From Phialocephala subalpina (Eukaryota; Ascomycota; Leotiomycetes; Helotiales; Mollisiaceae): DNA of 64,000 nt. How positions within the stretch are numbered: the first letter of the stretch is position 1; each line of letters starts with the position of its first letter. Position numbers and translations under genes: made by a program. Under the pieces are notes generated by a model, which saw only the letters and a list, made by a program, of their open reading frames with translations, searched no databases and was not told the DNA's origin. The stretch spans positions 89,115 through 153,114 of the forward strand of contig FJOG01000024.1 of assembly GCA_900073065.1 (NCBI GenBank), read 5' to 3'. Below are positions 22,877-34,980 of the stretch, piece after piece.

Positions 22877-24304
22877 TATTGGACAAGCTGCAATGCAAAG
22901 GAGCGACGATTGACAGAGTTCTGAAGAGAGTGACTGCTCGAGACTTGAAGAACTGAAAGAGAGGAACAGAGCGATCTAAGTACGATAATGGAAAGTACAC
23001 ATCTAATATTACCAAGGGGATGTCACTCTTGGTTCGGTGCTTGCACCAACCACTTGGTGGGGTCTCAGCCGCATCGATGGAGAGGAAATTGTACAACCAC
23101 TGCATATATCTTGGCAAGCCTTCAATACCACGAATGGCAAAAGGGACAAGAACCTTCAAGACCTCAAGGACTGGCAAGGAAGAATTCTTCTCTTTGCGAA
23201 ACAAGCTTCTCATCGATCGCCAAGGGATGCTGCAGACAGCAGCACCAGAGATCTGCTGGCAGACCGGCAGACAGGAGCATCGCATCAACTTGAGCGGTTG
23301 ATCCTTTATTCCAACAAAGTGTATTCTTTCATCGCATTGTTCATCAAGGCTGCTTCTCGAGTCCTTCGGTTCGAGGGACGAGAGTCACCCGCGTTCAGAT
23401 ACCTATATTACTTGCGCGTCTTGTCGATCGATTCGCTCGACGATAGTGACATCGTGTGGCGTCAAAAGGATCTTCAATTTTCCCGGAGCTAGCTCGAACG
23501 ATTCCTGAGTGGGAGAAAGCTGAAGGTAAATCTCTCCTGAGCACAAATAGAATTGGAAGGCGGTGCTAAGTTAGGCTAGAGTCCGACGTGTATCGCGTAG
23601 CAGACATTGAAGAAGAATGCGGTAGGACGAGACAATAGAAACGCAGCGGCGGCGACAACAATGGCCATCCAGAGTCGTACAGAAGTCTATCCGCGATCCT
23701 GTTGATCCGAGGCTGGCGAGAGCTGAAAGAAGTCTAGATGAAGAGTGACATCGCGATATTCTCGCTACCGCCAAAAGGAAGCTGGCGCAGGGGCTCAATA
23801 CCCGCATATTGCGAGAAAAGACATCTGGATGCCAAGGAGTGTGGATGGACGAATGACCTGATTGTATTTGAGAGGAAGAAAGAAACAGAGACAGGAACGT
23901 CTATGGTTCAATTCAGCTTGAATGCCAAGCCGCAGCAAATATTTTAATCGCCGACCATGCACGTGATTCAAGTGATCCAAAGAGTATTCAAAGGAAGATG
24001 TATGTACAAGTCGCTCTATCTCCTATCTTTGAATGATTCAGAGTCATTATAATATGTTCGTACTTTCATGCGTTGAGAGGATATTGAAGCATGGCGACTG
24101 TGCGAACGAGTTAGTGAGTGACACGCTAAAACTTTTTGCGACAGCACCCTGAAAATCTCCTGAACATACATCCCAACTTTCCTCACGGAAGTCGACACAT
24201 CTTGACCGTTTAAGAAAGAAATATCACTGCCGGATTCTACTCCAAGTGGTGCGATACATATTGCAAGTCTATTTCGTGCCATGACTCCTTGAGCACCACG
24301 CCCC
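22877..24304. other. Intergenic region
   Basis: No supported gene in 1.4 kb. Plus-strand open frames between 22988 and 23492 rely on non-ATG starts and carry no motif. It includes the upstream region of the beta-propeller gene. Confidence 0.45.
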
Positions 24305-24783
24305 CTAGAAATTCCTCCTCGCCCAATCCTTCCGCCATTGTGAATTCTGCATCATTTCTAATCCCTTATGCGAAATAGAAACTCTTAATCGTCGAGACTT
24401 GTACCTGATTAAGCTCAACAGGATGGCAAATCCTGTTCTCCATAACCCTGGTATGGTTTCCCTTGCAGTCACCCTTGGAATAAGCTGATCCAAAATCAGA
24501 TCAAAAGCGCCTCCGCTTTCTTGCAAAAACTCTCCCCAGAACTTGGTCAAGTATCCCTTCTCGAAGATAATTGACACGGCATCTTTATTGATGTTGTAGC
24601 ATTGTTGTGTCATGGGATGCATCTTGTCCTTGACCGGATTTTCCCATTTCTCCGCCTCGCTGTAGGAGGGAATTTAGCATTTTGCTAATCTCGGGTGAAG
24701 GAGATACGTACCAGTCATCACTGGTATTTGAGTGACCCTGGGGAAGAGTTTGAATTCACGGGCCTCGGCGACCGAGTCCCCAT
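24305..24783 (-). CDS. Hypothetical protein (about 126 aa, two exons)
   Basis: The ATG at 24783 opens a short exon (MGTRSPRPVNSNSSPGSLKY) ending at CA|GTGATG. An intron of about 62 bp closes at CTACAG with a GCTAAAT branch point. Exon 2 continues in frame as EAEKWENPVKDKMHPMTQQ and ends KDWARRNF at 24305. The protein is charged, with one hydrophobic stretch (LWRTGFAILLSLIRYKSRR) and no signal peptide. I do not recognise the family. It lies 69 bp downstream of the PX-associated gene on the same strand. An alternative is that exon 2 belongs to a longer decayed gene; the donor is weak. The function is unknown. Confidence 0.45.
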
Positions 24784-24851
24784 TCGGGTGGTAGGCAAGC
24801 GCGGATGAAGCCGCGGAGGCGAGGACATCTAAAACGCTTTCTCTATATCAT

Positions 24852-26899
24852 CTATGTACCTACAGCTCTATTTCTATTCAACAACTCTCTAAATGGATCA
24901 CCGAGCAATTTCCACACAACATCCACATCCGGCTGTTCTGGCAACTCGCCCATGACCTTCTTTGCGATGCTCTCACTATCCCACCATCCTTTCGCGCCGC
25001 CTTTCTTCTTCCCCTCCTCATCTTTGAACTGGATATCCTTTCCTCTCCGAATTCCGCCTTCAGGAGTCGCAGGAGTGATGAGCGTCTCGTCAAGAAGGCC
25101 GTGCCAGCGTGCGAGGTAGACTCCTGGTCCATACATGGTGGTGGATTTGTTGTCGAGGACTGATTGAGCGCGCTGCATTGAGAGTTTATTGAGCGAGGCG
25201 ATGTATTTGGCGTGTGCATCGAGTATGCCGAGGACGTCTGGTTGCTTGTCTTCGGGAAGAGATGAAAACATGGTCGTCAAGTGAGAGGTCATTGATCCAG
25301 CTGCTCCAGCTTCAGTGCCATCTTGTGCTTCCTTGTTTCTGAATTCCTTGATGGCTTCTTTGCAGTACTCTCTGAATGTCGATGATACATCGGGACAATT
25401 CTTGGCGACTTGATGCAAGAAACGCATGCAGGAAGGAAGATGAGTTCGGAACAAGGTGACGAAGTCCTCGACTGATGGAGCTTTGCCTCCTGTAGACTTG
25501 GGTTTAACAGTCTTGATCATATCCTCCAGGAAGGCTTGAAAGTCACTCAAACCAGCACTGAGATCAACGCCATTGTGAACTGCTCGAATGAGCGGATCAT
25601 AGACGGCAACCACATCGCGAATAGATTGCGTGAGGTTGTCGGGGTATTGGCGACAGAGAATTCGGATGAGCTCTTTCCTGTCTCGGATTGAGAGCTTTGC
25701 AGAATAAAACTCCAACGCTTGAGCGTGCTGGGCTTCCGAGAGAGGAGCTGACGGAGGGTATTGGGTGGTCTCGAAGATCACGTGTACGACCGACTTCGAC
25801 TGCTCGACGCTGATGGAGCGAACCTTCTCGTGTTCTTCACGACCAGCCTGAACATGTGTCTCGATTGCATCCAGATGCTCTCTACTGGGGCCATCTTTCG
25901 CTTTCTCGATTTTTGAAGCGATATCTTTAAAGTCTGAATTGTCCCAGGTCAAAACGGTGGAGACAATCCTACAAAACGTCAGCAGGCAAAACCTTGAATT
26001 CTGTTTGAATGAATGTACTGTTGAAGGAGATTCATCCCGTCGTCTGAGTTCTTGCTCAATCCTATCCAGTTGGTAAATGCCGTCACACTCAGCTTTGTCA
26101 GGATTAGTTTCAGCATCCCGTTGATCATGGTCGCTGCATTGCCGACTCGAAGCGTCTGTTTAATGGCCATGTATGGAACCAACTTGTTGACATTGCTGAG
26201 AAGCCGTAGAAGATACTGTCCATCAGGAGAAAGAACGAAGACATGATGCACAAACGAGGCGGCGCTAGTGGAAGTCAGTAGATGTCCACCGGTCACGTGA
26301 ATCTCCCTCTGGTGGGACACTCACATCAGGAGAATGTGCTCAATAGCAGCTTGGACCAGAGGCGAAGTGTCCTCCAACTTGTCGGACTTTGCAATTCCAT
26401 CATACAACTCATCAATCAAGTCCCCATAGACAAGATCATGAGCAGCCCTGTCCCAAGCTCGTGCGAGATCCTCCGCCTTGGTATGGTCATACTGGGCTTC
26501 ATTGTCCCCAGGTGCTACGGGGCATCCACCCAGACATCCTCTTGCAGCATTCTCAATCAGAACAGACGAGGCGGTCGAAAGGGTTTTCCTCGTTCCCATG
26601 GTCCCTTTGTCATAACTTTCCGACAATCCCGGCTGGCTGAGATTCTCAATCACATTCCCGAACTTCTCTTGCCAGAACTCCGGTGGCAAGGTGCTGATTC
26701 CGGGGAGCTTCACGACGAGTGAATTGAACATTGACTGCAACAACGGAGAAGATGACTCGACACCTTTGGAGAAGGGAGGTCCATAATTTCGGATCGCCGC
26801 GGGCCATTTGAAGCCTTCGATCTCGGAGTAGATTTGATGATGGGTGAGGATGTCGAAGAGAGCGTGTGCTTGTTCTGGTGAGAGAGTAGGGGAAGACAT
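24852..26899 (-). CDS. PX-associated (PXB / DUF3818) domain protein
   Basis: Three exons. Exon 1 starts at 26899 (MSSPTLSPEQAHALFDILTH) and encodes the PX-associated domain. It joins at AT|GTGAGT ... CTAG|C to exon 2 (AASFVHHVFVLSPDGQYLL through GLSKNSDDGMNLLQ). CA|GTACAT ... GTAG|G leads to exon 3, running to the stop at 24852. The family is that of yeast YPR097W, where PXB and DUF3818 regions flank a PX phosphoinositide-binding domain. I see no PX domain between the two regions, so this copy is a shorter variant. The C-terminal part is helical and charged (EEGKKKGGAKGWWDSE). A role in membrane or lipid traffic is suggested by the family only. It has no signal peptide and should be cytosolic or peripheral to membranes. 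Confidence 0.78.
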
Positions 26900-27632
26900 G
26901 ATGTTTTCGTGTCGTCCTTGGGGACGCGGTTGGAGGATGAATGTTCTTCGCCTTCACATTTTCTGCGCATCCTGTGAGTAATATATCTTTGATGCGTGAG
27001 TGAGGCTGAAGCATGCGTGAATTTGATGCTGCACAATGACATGTGGCCGCCTAGACTATGGGATATTTATATCCTCGCATGGACTTCTTATTTTCCTTGG
27101 CGCTGGCCAGCAGCAGAAGGAACGAAAGTAAACATCGATTCGTGATTGCTGGTGCAGAGGTAGGAGGTAGGAGGTAGGAGGTCACGATTACGGAAAGGAA
27201 GGCGAGAGATGCGAGATGCGCGTCATCTGTTTCATCGATAACAAGCATGGATCAGAAACTCACCTATTGGCCGATCAATCGCAAGACCATCGTTATTGCT
27301 CGCAAAGAGATATAAAATGTAATAATTATAATATCAAGGGCAAATGTCTCGGATGTGGCCTCGAAAGAGATGCTCGTTCGCCAAGGATTCTACGTCATCA
27401 GTCAGAGATTGGTGTACTGTACAAAAGTATTCTCGGCTTTCACGTGACACCTCTAGCTCTCTGGCTGAATCTTCTTTCGAGAGTATTCTCCTCCCTCTTT
27501 CTGCGTCGTCTACATCAAGCCTCGCCTCACGCCTGGACGAGGTGCATGCGTTATTCTACCTCGATCTTCCCTTATCAATTCCTGATGGCTGAGCCATCTT
27601 TCTGTTCCCAGTGTCTTGTGTGGCCTTGAATA
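26900..27632. other. Intergenic region
   Basis: Upstream region of the PX-associated gene. A GGAGGTA microrepeat lies at about 27160-27182. No gene is supported. Confidence 0.5.
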
Positions 27633-28169
27633 ATGCCGACCCGCAAACAGAGACATACCAAGGTTTGGTCCCATCAACATCGTGGATTTAAGTATCTGAT
27701 TATTCCCTTTCAGTGCGGCCACCAACATCCCTAACGTTCTCCCTGCAGCCGTCTCGGGATAGACTGCACATGGCCAAACTCGAAGCCGCTCCACAAGTCA
27801 GCCTGTTCTTCAGGCCTCGAAGAAGTGAGCACGCCAGCCCTGACCACCACATTCGACAACAAATCGAGGAGTTTGAACGGCAACAGCGCAACAGCAGAAG
27901 ACTTAGCCATCGATGACCTGAAGCTCCTCTACCGCTTCACAATAAAAACATGCGCCGCACTCGATTCCGTTGTCTCGCCGCAGCATATTTGGTATGACTC
28001 TATCATTCAGATCGAGTTTCAGCACCTGTTTCTCCTCCGGGGAATTCTTATCATTCCTGCACTCTACCTCGCAAATTTTGTCGTTCGAGCATCGAACCAG
28101 TACAATCGTGTACTTCTGGAATTCCGGTGTGTTCTCCGCAATAAGCTGTGGGGTGCATTGATAGAGTGA
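27633..28169 (+). pseudogene. Zn2Cys6 transcription factor relic (Upc2-like)
   Basis: The ATG at 27633 starts MPTRKQRHTK, the usual lead-in to a fungal Zn2Cys6 binuclear cluster, but the Cys-rich cluster that should follow is missing or scrambled by stops. Downstream the typical start of the regulatory domain is readable: ALTTTFDNKSRSLNGNSAT, then DDLKLLYRFTIKTCAALDS, QHIWYDSIIQIEFQHLFLL and RGILIIPALYLA. This order (DLxLLxxFT, IW, FLxxGILAxxALxLA) is characteristic of Upc2/sterol-uptake-regulator-like factors. The frame ends at TGA 28167-28169 after a truncated FR-rich segment, where intact relatives run for another 200 or more residues. The gene is dead: it lacks a DNA-binding domain and most of the C-terminus. 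It directly abuts the MITE copy at 28228. Confidence 0.65.
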
Positions 28170-28227
28170 GTAATTGCCCAACCCAACCTTGCCCCTCCTA
28201 AGCCTTGTTGGACCTTGCTCTGCCTAG

Positions 28228-28337
28228 GAAGGGTAGGTTTTAAAGTATTGAGCCATGGTCCGAGCTTTCCTCTCCCAAATACTTGATTTTGGCAGGGAAA
28301 TCACGTGCATGGCTCATTACTTTAAAACCTACCCTTC
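28228..28337. mobile_element. MITE-like hairpin element, copy 1
   Basis: A 110-bp element with nearly perfect inverted ends of about 30 bp. The left arm begins GAAGGGTAGGTTTTAAAGTA and the right arm is its reverse complement, ending TTTAAAACCTACCCTTC. The asymmetric loop (CTCTCCCAAATACTTGATTT) is the reverse complement of the loop of a second copy at 41822-41933, so two copies of one family exist in opposite orientation. There is no coding capacity. It fits a non-autonomous inverted-repeat transposable element. The target duplication is not clear. Confidence 0.75.
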
Positions 28338-28350
28338 GTAACCTGAGATT

Positions 28351-28665
28351 CTTGAAGGTCTTCCTTCCTTTGCCTAGCCTAAGGAACTTAAGCTGCCTTG
28401 CCTACTGTGGTCCAAGGATACTGTGGTATCCTAAAGGGGAGGCAGGCGAAGGAGCTAAACCTTGGCTAAACCCTTGTCTCGAATAATGTCCGAAATTCCC
28501 GGGGTTTTTGTGCAAAATACACAAGTTATACATAGCCTTCTCCGCCTTCTTGCGCCTCTCCTAAACTCTGTGACAGCCTTGCCTTGCCTTGCCTCGCCTC
28601 AGGTTTCATGAAGCACTCCTTCCTTTGCCGAACCTGGAAATCCCAGCTGCCTTGCCTAGCCTGAG
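28351..28665. repeat. Diverged direct repeat in a CCTTGCCT-rich stretch
   Basis: The segment at 28351-28410 (CTTCCTTCCTTTGCCTAGCC ... AGCTGCCTTGCCTA) reappears with changes at 28607-28665 (CTCCTTCCTTTGCCGAACCT ... AGCTGCCTTGCCTA). Between and around them are runs of CCTTG/CCTCG units. It looks like a low-complexity repeat expanded beside the MITE copy. Confidence 0.5.
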
Positions 28666-28740
28666 CTCTTGGCTGGGCAAGGCTGGGCAATTGAAAACTC
28701 TGAATTGAAGTCATCCCGAATGTCCAGCATAGCATCTAGG

Positions 28741-29673
28741 ATCTGAGAAGGCTCCGTAAGAATGCAAAAGCGTTACCGGACGGGAATGGACGATTCGGTT
28801 ACTTTGGAGAATGACCTCGAGTTGATTATTACTAAAAGAGAATGAACGAGCAAGTGAGTGGGTGGGTGTTCACCTGCCGGGCGGCTGCGGCAGAGCATTA
28901 TAGCGTCAAGAGACAGTCCGCAAAAGGGGCCGGCACTGTGCGACCTTCTTTGGCAGCATTCTTTCTCGTCGCGTCCACCTCTTTACTCATCGGTTCCATC
29001 GTCCCTATCGTGTTCATCGTACTCGCTAAATTCCACCTTTTCCTAATTCGCGTACCCCACATCACAGCAGCGCGGGGTACTTCGAGCAGGGCTCCTAAAG
29101 TAGGAAGGCCATATTTGTCCGAACTTCGAAGTACAGTGCAAGGGCCTTTTTTCTTTGCTTGCGTCCATTATCCACACGCTCATGAGATGAATACCCCCGT
29201 ACAGGCCGTAACAATCTGAGGTTTTGTGTCTGAGCTTCTCGGATTCTTCTAGACCAAATCTAGTAATAACCAGGAGATTCTCAAGGTTTCATTGGGTGAG
29301 GTGCCCTGTTCTCATAGAATATTCGGGAGGTGCACAGACAGAAAACCTCGGATTTTTTGGGCCTGTACGAAAGTACTGTGTATGTCCACCTTATTCTCGG
29401 TATGGGGTCCAGATCAAGGCTACCTTGCATGCGAGTTGTCACCTAACTTGGTAAGGATATCGATCTTGTCTTAGCCATGATTAACCGCTATTAGGAAGCC
29501 TAGCACGACCGACACCCCCGCCTCTTGCTCTCCCGAGAAACCGAAAGTCAATGCTTTCCTCCATCTCCACCAGTATAATTATCACTCCATGGACACTAGA
29601 ATAGCCTTCTTGTAGAAGAATCGAGTAAAAATTTCAAATCATCTGCCAAGTTTTGTACGTCTCGGCTCTGACC
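28741..29673. other. Intergenic region / promoter of the GH106-like gene
   Basis: No supported gene; open frames at 28842-29219 and 29224-29474 show no motifs or good context. The last 150 bp are AT-rich and form the immediate upstream region of the hydrolase gene. Confidence 0.5.
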
Positions 29674-32600
29674 ATGTCATCTTCACTTTTATATTTGATT
29701 TTTTTGTTGTTGTCATCTCCTATACTCAATGCAAACTTTACTGGGTCACTCCTGCAGGGCTTCGAAAATCCCAGTGCTCAATACCGACCCAAATTCAGGT
29801 ATTGGTGAGTACCACCAATTCCCTCACGATCTTCACCTAGCTGTTCTGATAAATTCCAGGCTTCCTGATGCCAGTGTTCCTTCAGGTGTCCTACGTCAAG
29901 ATATCGCCAGCATTGCCTCAGTTGGAGGCGGCGGCCTCGAATTCCTACCATTCTACCTGTACGGAGACGTGGTGGGTGCTGCAACTCCACCCACTGATTG
30001 GAACACTTACGGATTCGGCACTCCAGCTTTCCGAGACTTATTTCAAGTTGCATTAGAAGCTGCGAAAGACAATAAACTACTTTTCGATTTCGCAGTGGGC
30101 GCCAACCAAGGCCAAGGTGTCCCGTCCGCCCCTGGAACTCCAGGCTTAGCTATGGAGCTGAGATATGGACATGATACGATAATGGGAGGGGAACACTTCA
30201 ATGGAACAATCCCAAAAGCAGCGGATTTTTGGTTCCTCTCTGGGTTCATGGGGGAGCTCGAACCGTTCGGGGAAGACAAACTCGTAGCTGTTCTTGCTGG
30301 TCAGATCATCTCTCGTGAGTTGTCATTCTCTGAGGTTCTTTGCTTTGTATTTTCACTGAAAATGAAACAGGAGATGTGGTAAATTTCACGATTGCCGCGG
30401 GCTCTTACTCGGCTTTCCCTATCCTCGAGACAGTGCTCAAGGAATCAAGTATCATTGACCTCACGTCCGAAGTTACGAATGGATTCCTTGGCTGGACGCC
30501 GCCGACGGACAGTAATTACACTCTAATAGCATTTTACGAACGATACACCAATCAAAGGTCCTGTATCGGCGGTGTGAATGCGACCGATTTTATTGGAAAT
30601 GGGTCTTGGACAGTAGACCATTTCAGTGCTGCTGGTTCGAAGAGAACAACTGATTTCCTGGATCAACATGTCATCTACGATGAAGTAAAAGATCTGCTCG
30701 AAGAGGTTGGAGAATATTGTTTGTTTCCCAGGGTTGAATATGAAGTCCTATCTAACAGTGCTTAGCTTGGGAAGATAGTATGGAGCAACAAGCTGCGTTG
30801 TTCTGGACTCCCGGGTTCTTACAGAGGTTTGAGGCCGCTCGTGGATACAGTGCCATCCCGTACTTGCCTTTATTCTTTGACGTCAGCAACCAGTGGGGCC
30901 AGGAGTTACCTGCATACAACGAGACATGGGTGTACGGAGAGTATAATCAGGACGGAAAGAGTGTGCATCTCGGAGACTACCAGACTACATTAAATGAGGG
31001 CTACCAGGAGTATCTACAACACTTCACTGAGTGGGCAACATCGATCGGCGTGAAACACTCTTGCCAACCTGCATATAACCTTCCTCTCAATATGGTGAGT
31101 GGACTCGAACAATAATTGGCAGATACTTGCCGTCCTAATTCACCCTCTTCTTAGCTCGCCGATGTTCCAGTCCCCGATATCCCAGAACTTGAATCCCTGG
31201 GCTTCAAGGACGACATCGACCTCTATCGCCAATTCGTCGGCCCAGCCCAGCTTCAACAACGGAACATAATCTCAAGCGAAGTCGGAGCAGTCATGTCAGG
31301 ATCATACTTCCAAACTGTACCAGCTCTTCTAAGACTTTTCAAAACTTCCTTCGCTGCGGGGGTTAATATGATGGTCATTCACGGGTTTTCGTACACAGGA
31401 GAGTATCCAGGCACAACGTGGCCGGGATATGCTACTTTTGGCTACCTTTTCACCGAGCAGTGGGACGACAAACAACCTGCTTGGAGGCATTTGAAGGATT
31501 CGCTAGATTATACGGCCCGGTGCCAGATGGTGTTGCAAACTGGCGTCCCACGGGTAGATTTGGCGTTTTATCTTTTCGAGGATCCGTGGCTGGCGAAGGA
31601 TGCTTACTTATCCGATAATCTCAACGCACTTGGTAAGGCTCTTCGAAACGAGATCTAAGATAATACATTCTGATTTTCAAAGGCTATACATACGAGTACT
31701 TGACTGCCGATAATTTACTATCACCTGAGGCCCATGTTGAGTCAGGAATTCTGGCCCCTAATGGCCCAGCTTACAAAGCCCTCATATTTTCCAACCAGAC
31801 TCAGATTTCACCCGACGCAGTGGAGAAGTTGCAGGAATTTGCTCTCAACGGCTTGCCAATTCTCTTCATTGGAGGCCTTCCAACGAATGGGATTGGTACT
31901 GACGGAAACCTATCCTCTATCTCCAAGAGTTTGACATCTCTCTTAGCGACGTACTCTCAGGTGCAAATACTCAGCGACAGTAGCTTGATACCAGCTCATC
32001 TACACAGCTTAGGCCTCAATCCTCGAGCCTCGTATGGAAATGCAGTTTCAGGGGTATATACACAGTGGAGGTCAGACGTCAGTACTGGGCTGGAGATGAT
32101 GTTTATCTTTAATCAAGGACCAGATCAGCTAGTGACATTCAATTTCGACGAAGGCATCAACTCGACACCCTACTTTCTCAACGCCTGGACCGGCAATATC
32201 ACTTCCCTGGTGATGTATAATGTCACCGAAGCTTACATCTCGACAACAATCGATTTGAAGGCAAACCAGACGAAGATCATTGCGTTCCAGAGTTCTTCAG
32301 ATAGGCCAACTCATGTTATTTCAACCACTGGAGACATTTCCGGATTTTCCATAAATGAGGAGGCTGGGATCTATGTCCTTGCATCAGGACCTGGAATAGT
32401 GAATCTCTCGGACGGACAAGAAATGTCCATCGACGCGCAGCCAATACCATCAATAAACATCGGCAACTGGTCGCTTGTCATGCTATCCTACCATCCCTCA
32501 TCCAATGTCTCCAGCACTGCAAACGAGATCAGTACTATAGATGTCGGAACCTTGGACATCTTAAAATCCTGGATCGAGATTCCAGGGTTAGAGCAAGTCA

Positions 32601-32974
32601 GCGGGATCGGGATATACACCTCATCATTCAACTTTCCTCACTCCACATCAGAAGTTGCTGCAATCATCAGCTTTGGACCTATTTTGAACACGATACGTGT
32701 CTGGGTTAATGATCAACTACTTTCGCCGGTTGACCTCGCAGATTCGAGAGCAGATGTAACGCAATATGTGGGGCAAGGGTTGAATACTATTCGTGTGGAA
32801 GTTTCATCTACTTTGTTTAATGCTGTGAAAGCAAGGGTAAATAGTACGATGACGGCATACATCCCCCTGGCGCTTACAAACGCTCCCTTTTATGAGGATA
32901 ATGATTATATGCCCTTTGGGCTTTTGGGACCTGTGGTGGTGACATTAATGACACGGATCAAGCTGCCTGCTTAA
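29674..32974 (+). CDS. Secreted GH106-like glycoside hydrolase (1,010 aa)
   Basis: Six exons (29674-29804, 29860-30314, 30371-30718, 30766-31094, 31155-31632, 31683-32974) sum to 1,011 codons including the stop. The signal peptide is MSSSLLYLIFLLLSSPILNA. The catalytic region begins FRYWLPDASVPSGVL and continues with VGGGGLEFLPFYLYG. It later shows SSEVGAVMSGSYFQTVPALL, MMVIHGFSYTGEYPGTTWPG and FTEQWDDKQPAWRHL, matching large fungal proteins annotated as family 106 or alpha-L-rhamnosidase-like hydrolases. The C-terminal third is a beta-sandwich with many Asn-glycosylation sites (for example NVTEAY, NQTKII). It would release rhamnose or related sugars from pectin or plant glycosides outside the cell. 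The exact linkage cannot be read. Length is normal for the family. Confidence 0.82.
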
Positions 32975-33756
32975 GCCGTAAGCCAGAGAGATGTTGGCGA
33001 AGGTTTATTCGTTATGGGGGTGTATTGGGATCAGACTTACAGTTAAGGATTAGTATACTTTGTGGGGTCCAGCTCATTTTCAGATATAATGAACATGGTA
33101 GCCATGGAAGGGACTATAATGTACCTTATGCACCTCACTCGTCCACGCATCCTCGCGAGTCTAAGAATATAATTCCTAGAACTCTCTCTTTCCCTGAGGG
33201 GTGTAAGAGTCTCCTGTCGAGCCGGAAAGGGTGGCGTAAAGTTGCTTGTGAGTTTCGGAAGGTTGCTTGAACAAGGTTGCAAATCATCTTCTATTTTGAA
33301 TTCACATATATTACTAGTCATTCAGAAAATCAAGTTGACCATGAATCATTCACGCCATTCCATAGACGTATAAAGCGTATCTCGAGAGTAAACCTATGTT
33401 TGAATCACTCTCTTAGTAGTTACTGCAAAGCCATTGAATCACGCACGTATCAAGAATTACTCATATCTAGTTTTGGCTACTATAAATATTTCGATTTCAC
33501 TTGCAATATAAAACCTTCTCCTCATCGCATACAAGTCGGCAATTATCAAGCTAACGAAATCGAACAAAATTCAGGAACGCAAGGTCGACCTTCAAGTTTT
33601 GTCGCGAAAGTCAATCATACACATAGCTCTTACTTCTGAGTACAAGCGACATAGATACCAACGACCACAATCACAAAGACCCAGGCAAGCTTTCGATAAG
33701 AACGCATAAGCAAAGTCTTCTCACACAAATACAAAACACAAAAAATCACATTCATT
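32975..33756. other. Intergenic region
   Basis: 3' flank of the hydrolase and AT-rich promoter region of the Cys-rich gene at 33757. No gene is supported. Confidence 0.5.
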
Positions 33757-34179
33757 ATGTCTGGTCCAGCTTCTGGAGCAGCCGGAAACCATTACCAATG
33801 CAGGTGTGATAATGTGTATCTTCAAGGTACACAACAGAGTGTATGTTTCGCCAAGCCACGCGTCGAGGTCTCGGAATTTACTTGCTTGAAGTGGGGAAAG
33901 AAGTCTAATGATTACTGCGAGTCATGCAGTGTAAGTATATCACTTATTAAGTTGAAATTTGAAACTCGCATCAGTTCTCTAGCGAGTAGTAACTGATGCT
34001 TCTTGTTCCAGGCTGCTGGCTGTTGTAGCAGTGAGGAGGCGCGGCGTAGAGAGGAGCGTAAACTCAAAATCCAAAGTGATGCACAATTAGCCTATGACTA
34101 CGCAATTGTGTGCAAGAAATCTCAAGAAGAAGCCAAGGAAGCAGCTAGGGAAGTTTACCGACGAAATCCTTTTCCATAG
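33757..34179 (+). CDS. Cysteine-rich small protein (113 aa, two exons)
   Basis: Exon 1 (33757-33930, 58 codons) ends AGT|GTAAGT. The intron closes at TTCCAG (34011) and exon 2 (34012-34179) adds 55 codons and a TAG. The N-terminal half has eight to nine Cys in pairs (CRCDN, YCESCS, AAGCCSSEE). It is followed by a basic, helix-prone region (EEARRREERKLKIQ) and a tail ending YRRNPFP. There is no signal peptide or membrane helix. The Cys pattern could bind metal or form a redox-active cluster. I do not recognise the family. About 800 bp away on the opposite strand is a CYSTM-like Cys-rich gene, so two short Cys-rich proteins sit together here. Confidence 0.6.
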
Positions 34180-34980
34180 TAGCGAATGCGAGGTTTTGAA
34201 GGGGATGGAGGATAGATAATGGGCCACGACTTCTCCTGGAATGAATTCTAAGAATTTTTCAGGGGGAAGTCTCGTTCGATGATTTCGATAGCTATTGGTA
34301 GCTTTAAGCTTATTGTTGTAGGATGGTGGAAAAGTTTACGCGTTGATTTCAGCATCCATTAACAAATTTACGGGACGGTGGAAAAGTCCATGCGAGAAAT
34401 TTGGTGACCATTGAGGGCTCTAGGGTTCATGTCTCAAGGTGGGGAGAAAGTTTACTCGTTGATTTTATGCATGTTTTAATACAATCGCGTTGAACTATTG
34501 CCATTCAATAAAAATGAGATTGTTTTGACCACCTTAGCATTCCCCTTTATTCCCCTTGCACCAGTCTATCAAACGCGGAAAGACATTTGAATCCGGAACC
34601 ACGGGCTTACGATAGTGTGATAATCTGATGAACTTTGAACTTTGCAACGAAAAATTACAATAATTGTCCTTAACAACAGTGGAGGAGCGTGAAACATGTC
34701 GCATGCTGGCTTAAGTGGGGAGGTGGATTGACACCCGTTTCGAGATTCTCAAGTGAACAGTGCAGCTATTAATCACTTCGGGAGAAGCCTAGCTGATTCA
34801 AATATCATGCATTCACTCTACATCAACGTTCTCATATTAAACCTCTACCACCAGGCCTCCATATAGTGTCAACCTCGCACTACTTCCAAACCCACGCATT
34901 CGCAGAGAAGTATATCGTACATTCACATCAACCTCCACGTTACCATGCTTCCAGGAGGAGAAATACGAGTGTAGCTCACT
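34180..34980. other. Intergenic region with a short degenerate repeat
   Basis: Between two convergent Cys-rich genes. It contains a three-copy degenerate motif (GGTGGAAAAGTTTACGCGTT and variants at about 34322, 34375 and 34439). No gene is seen. Confidence 0.45.

Noticed and set aside
23037..23492. 151-codon plus-strand frame
   Set aside because: Starts with GTG, no motif, and overlaps the promoter of the beta-propeller gene.
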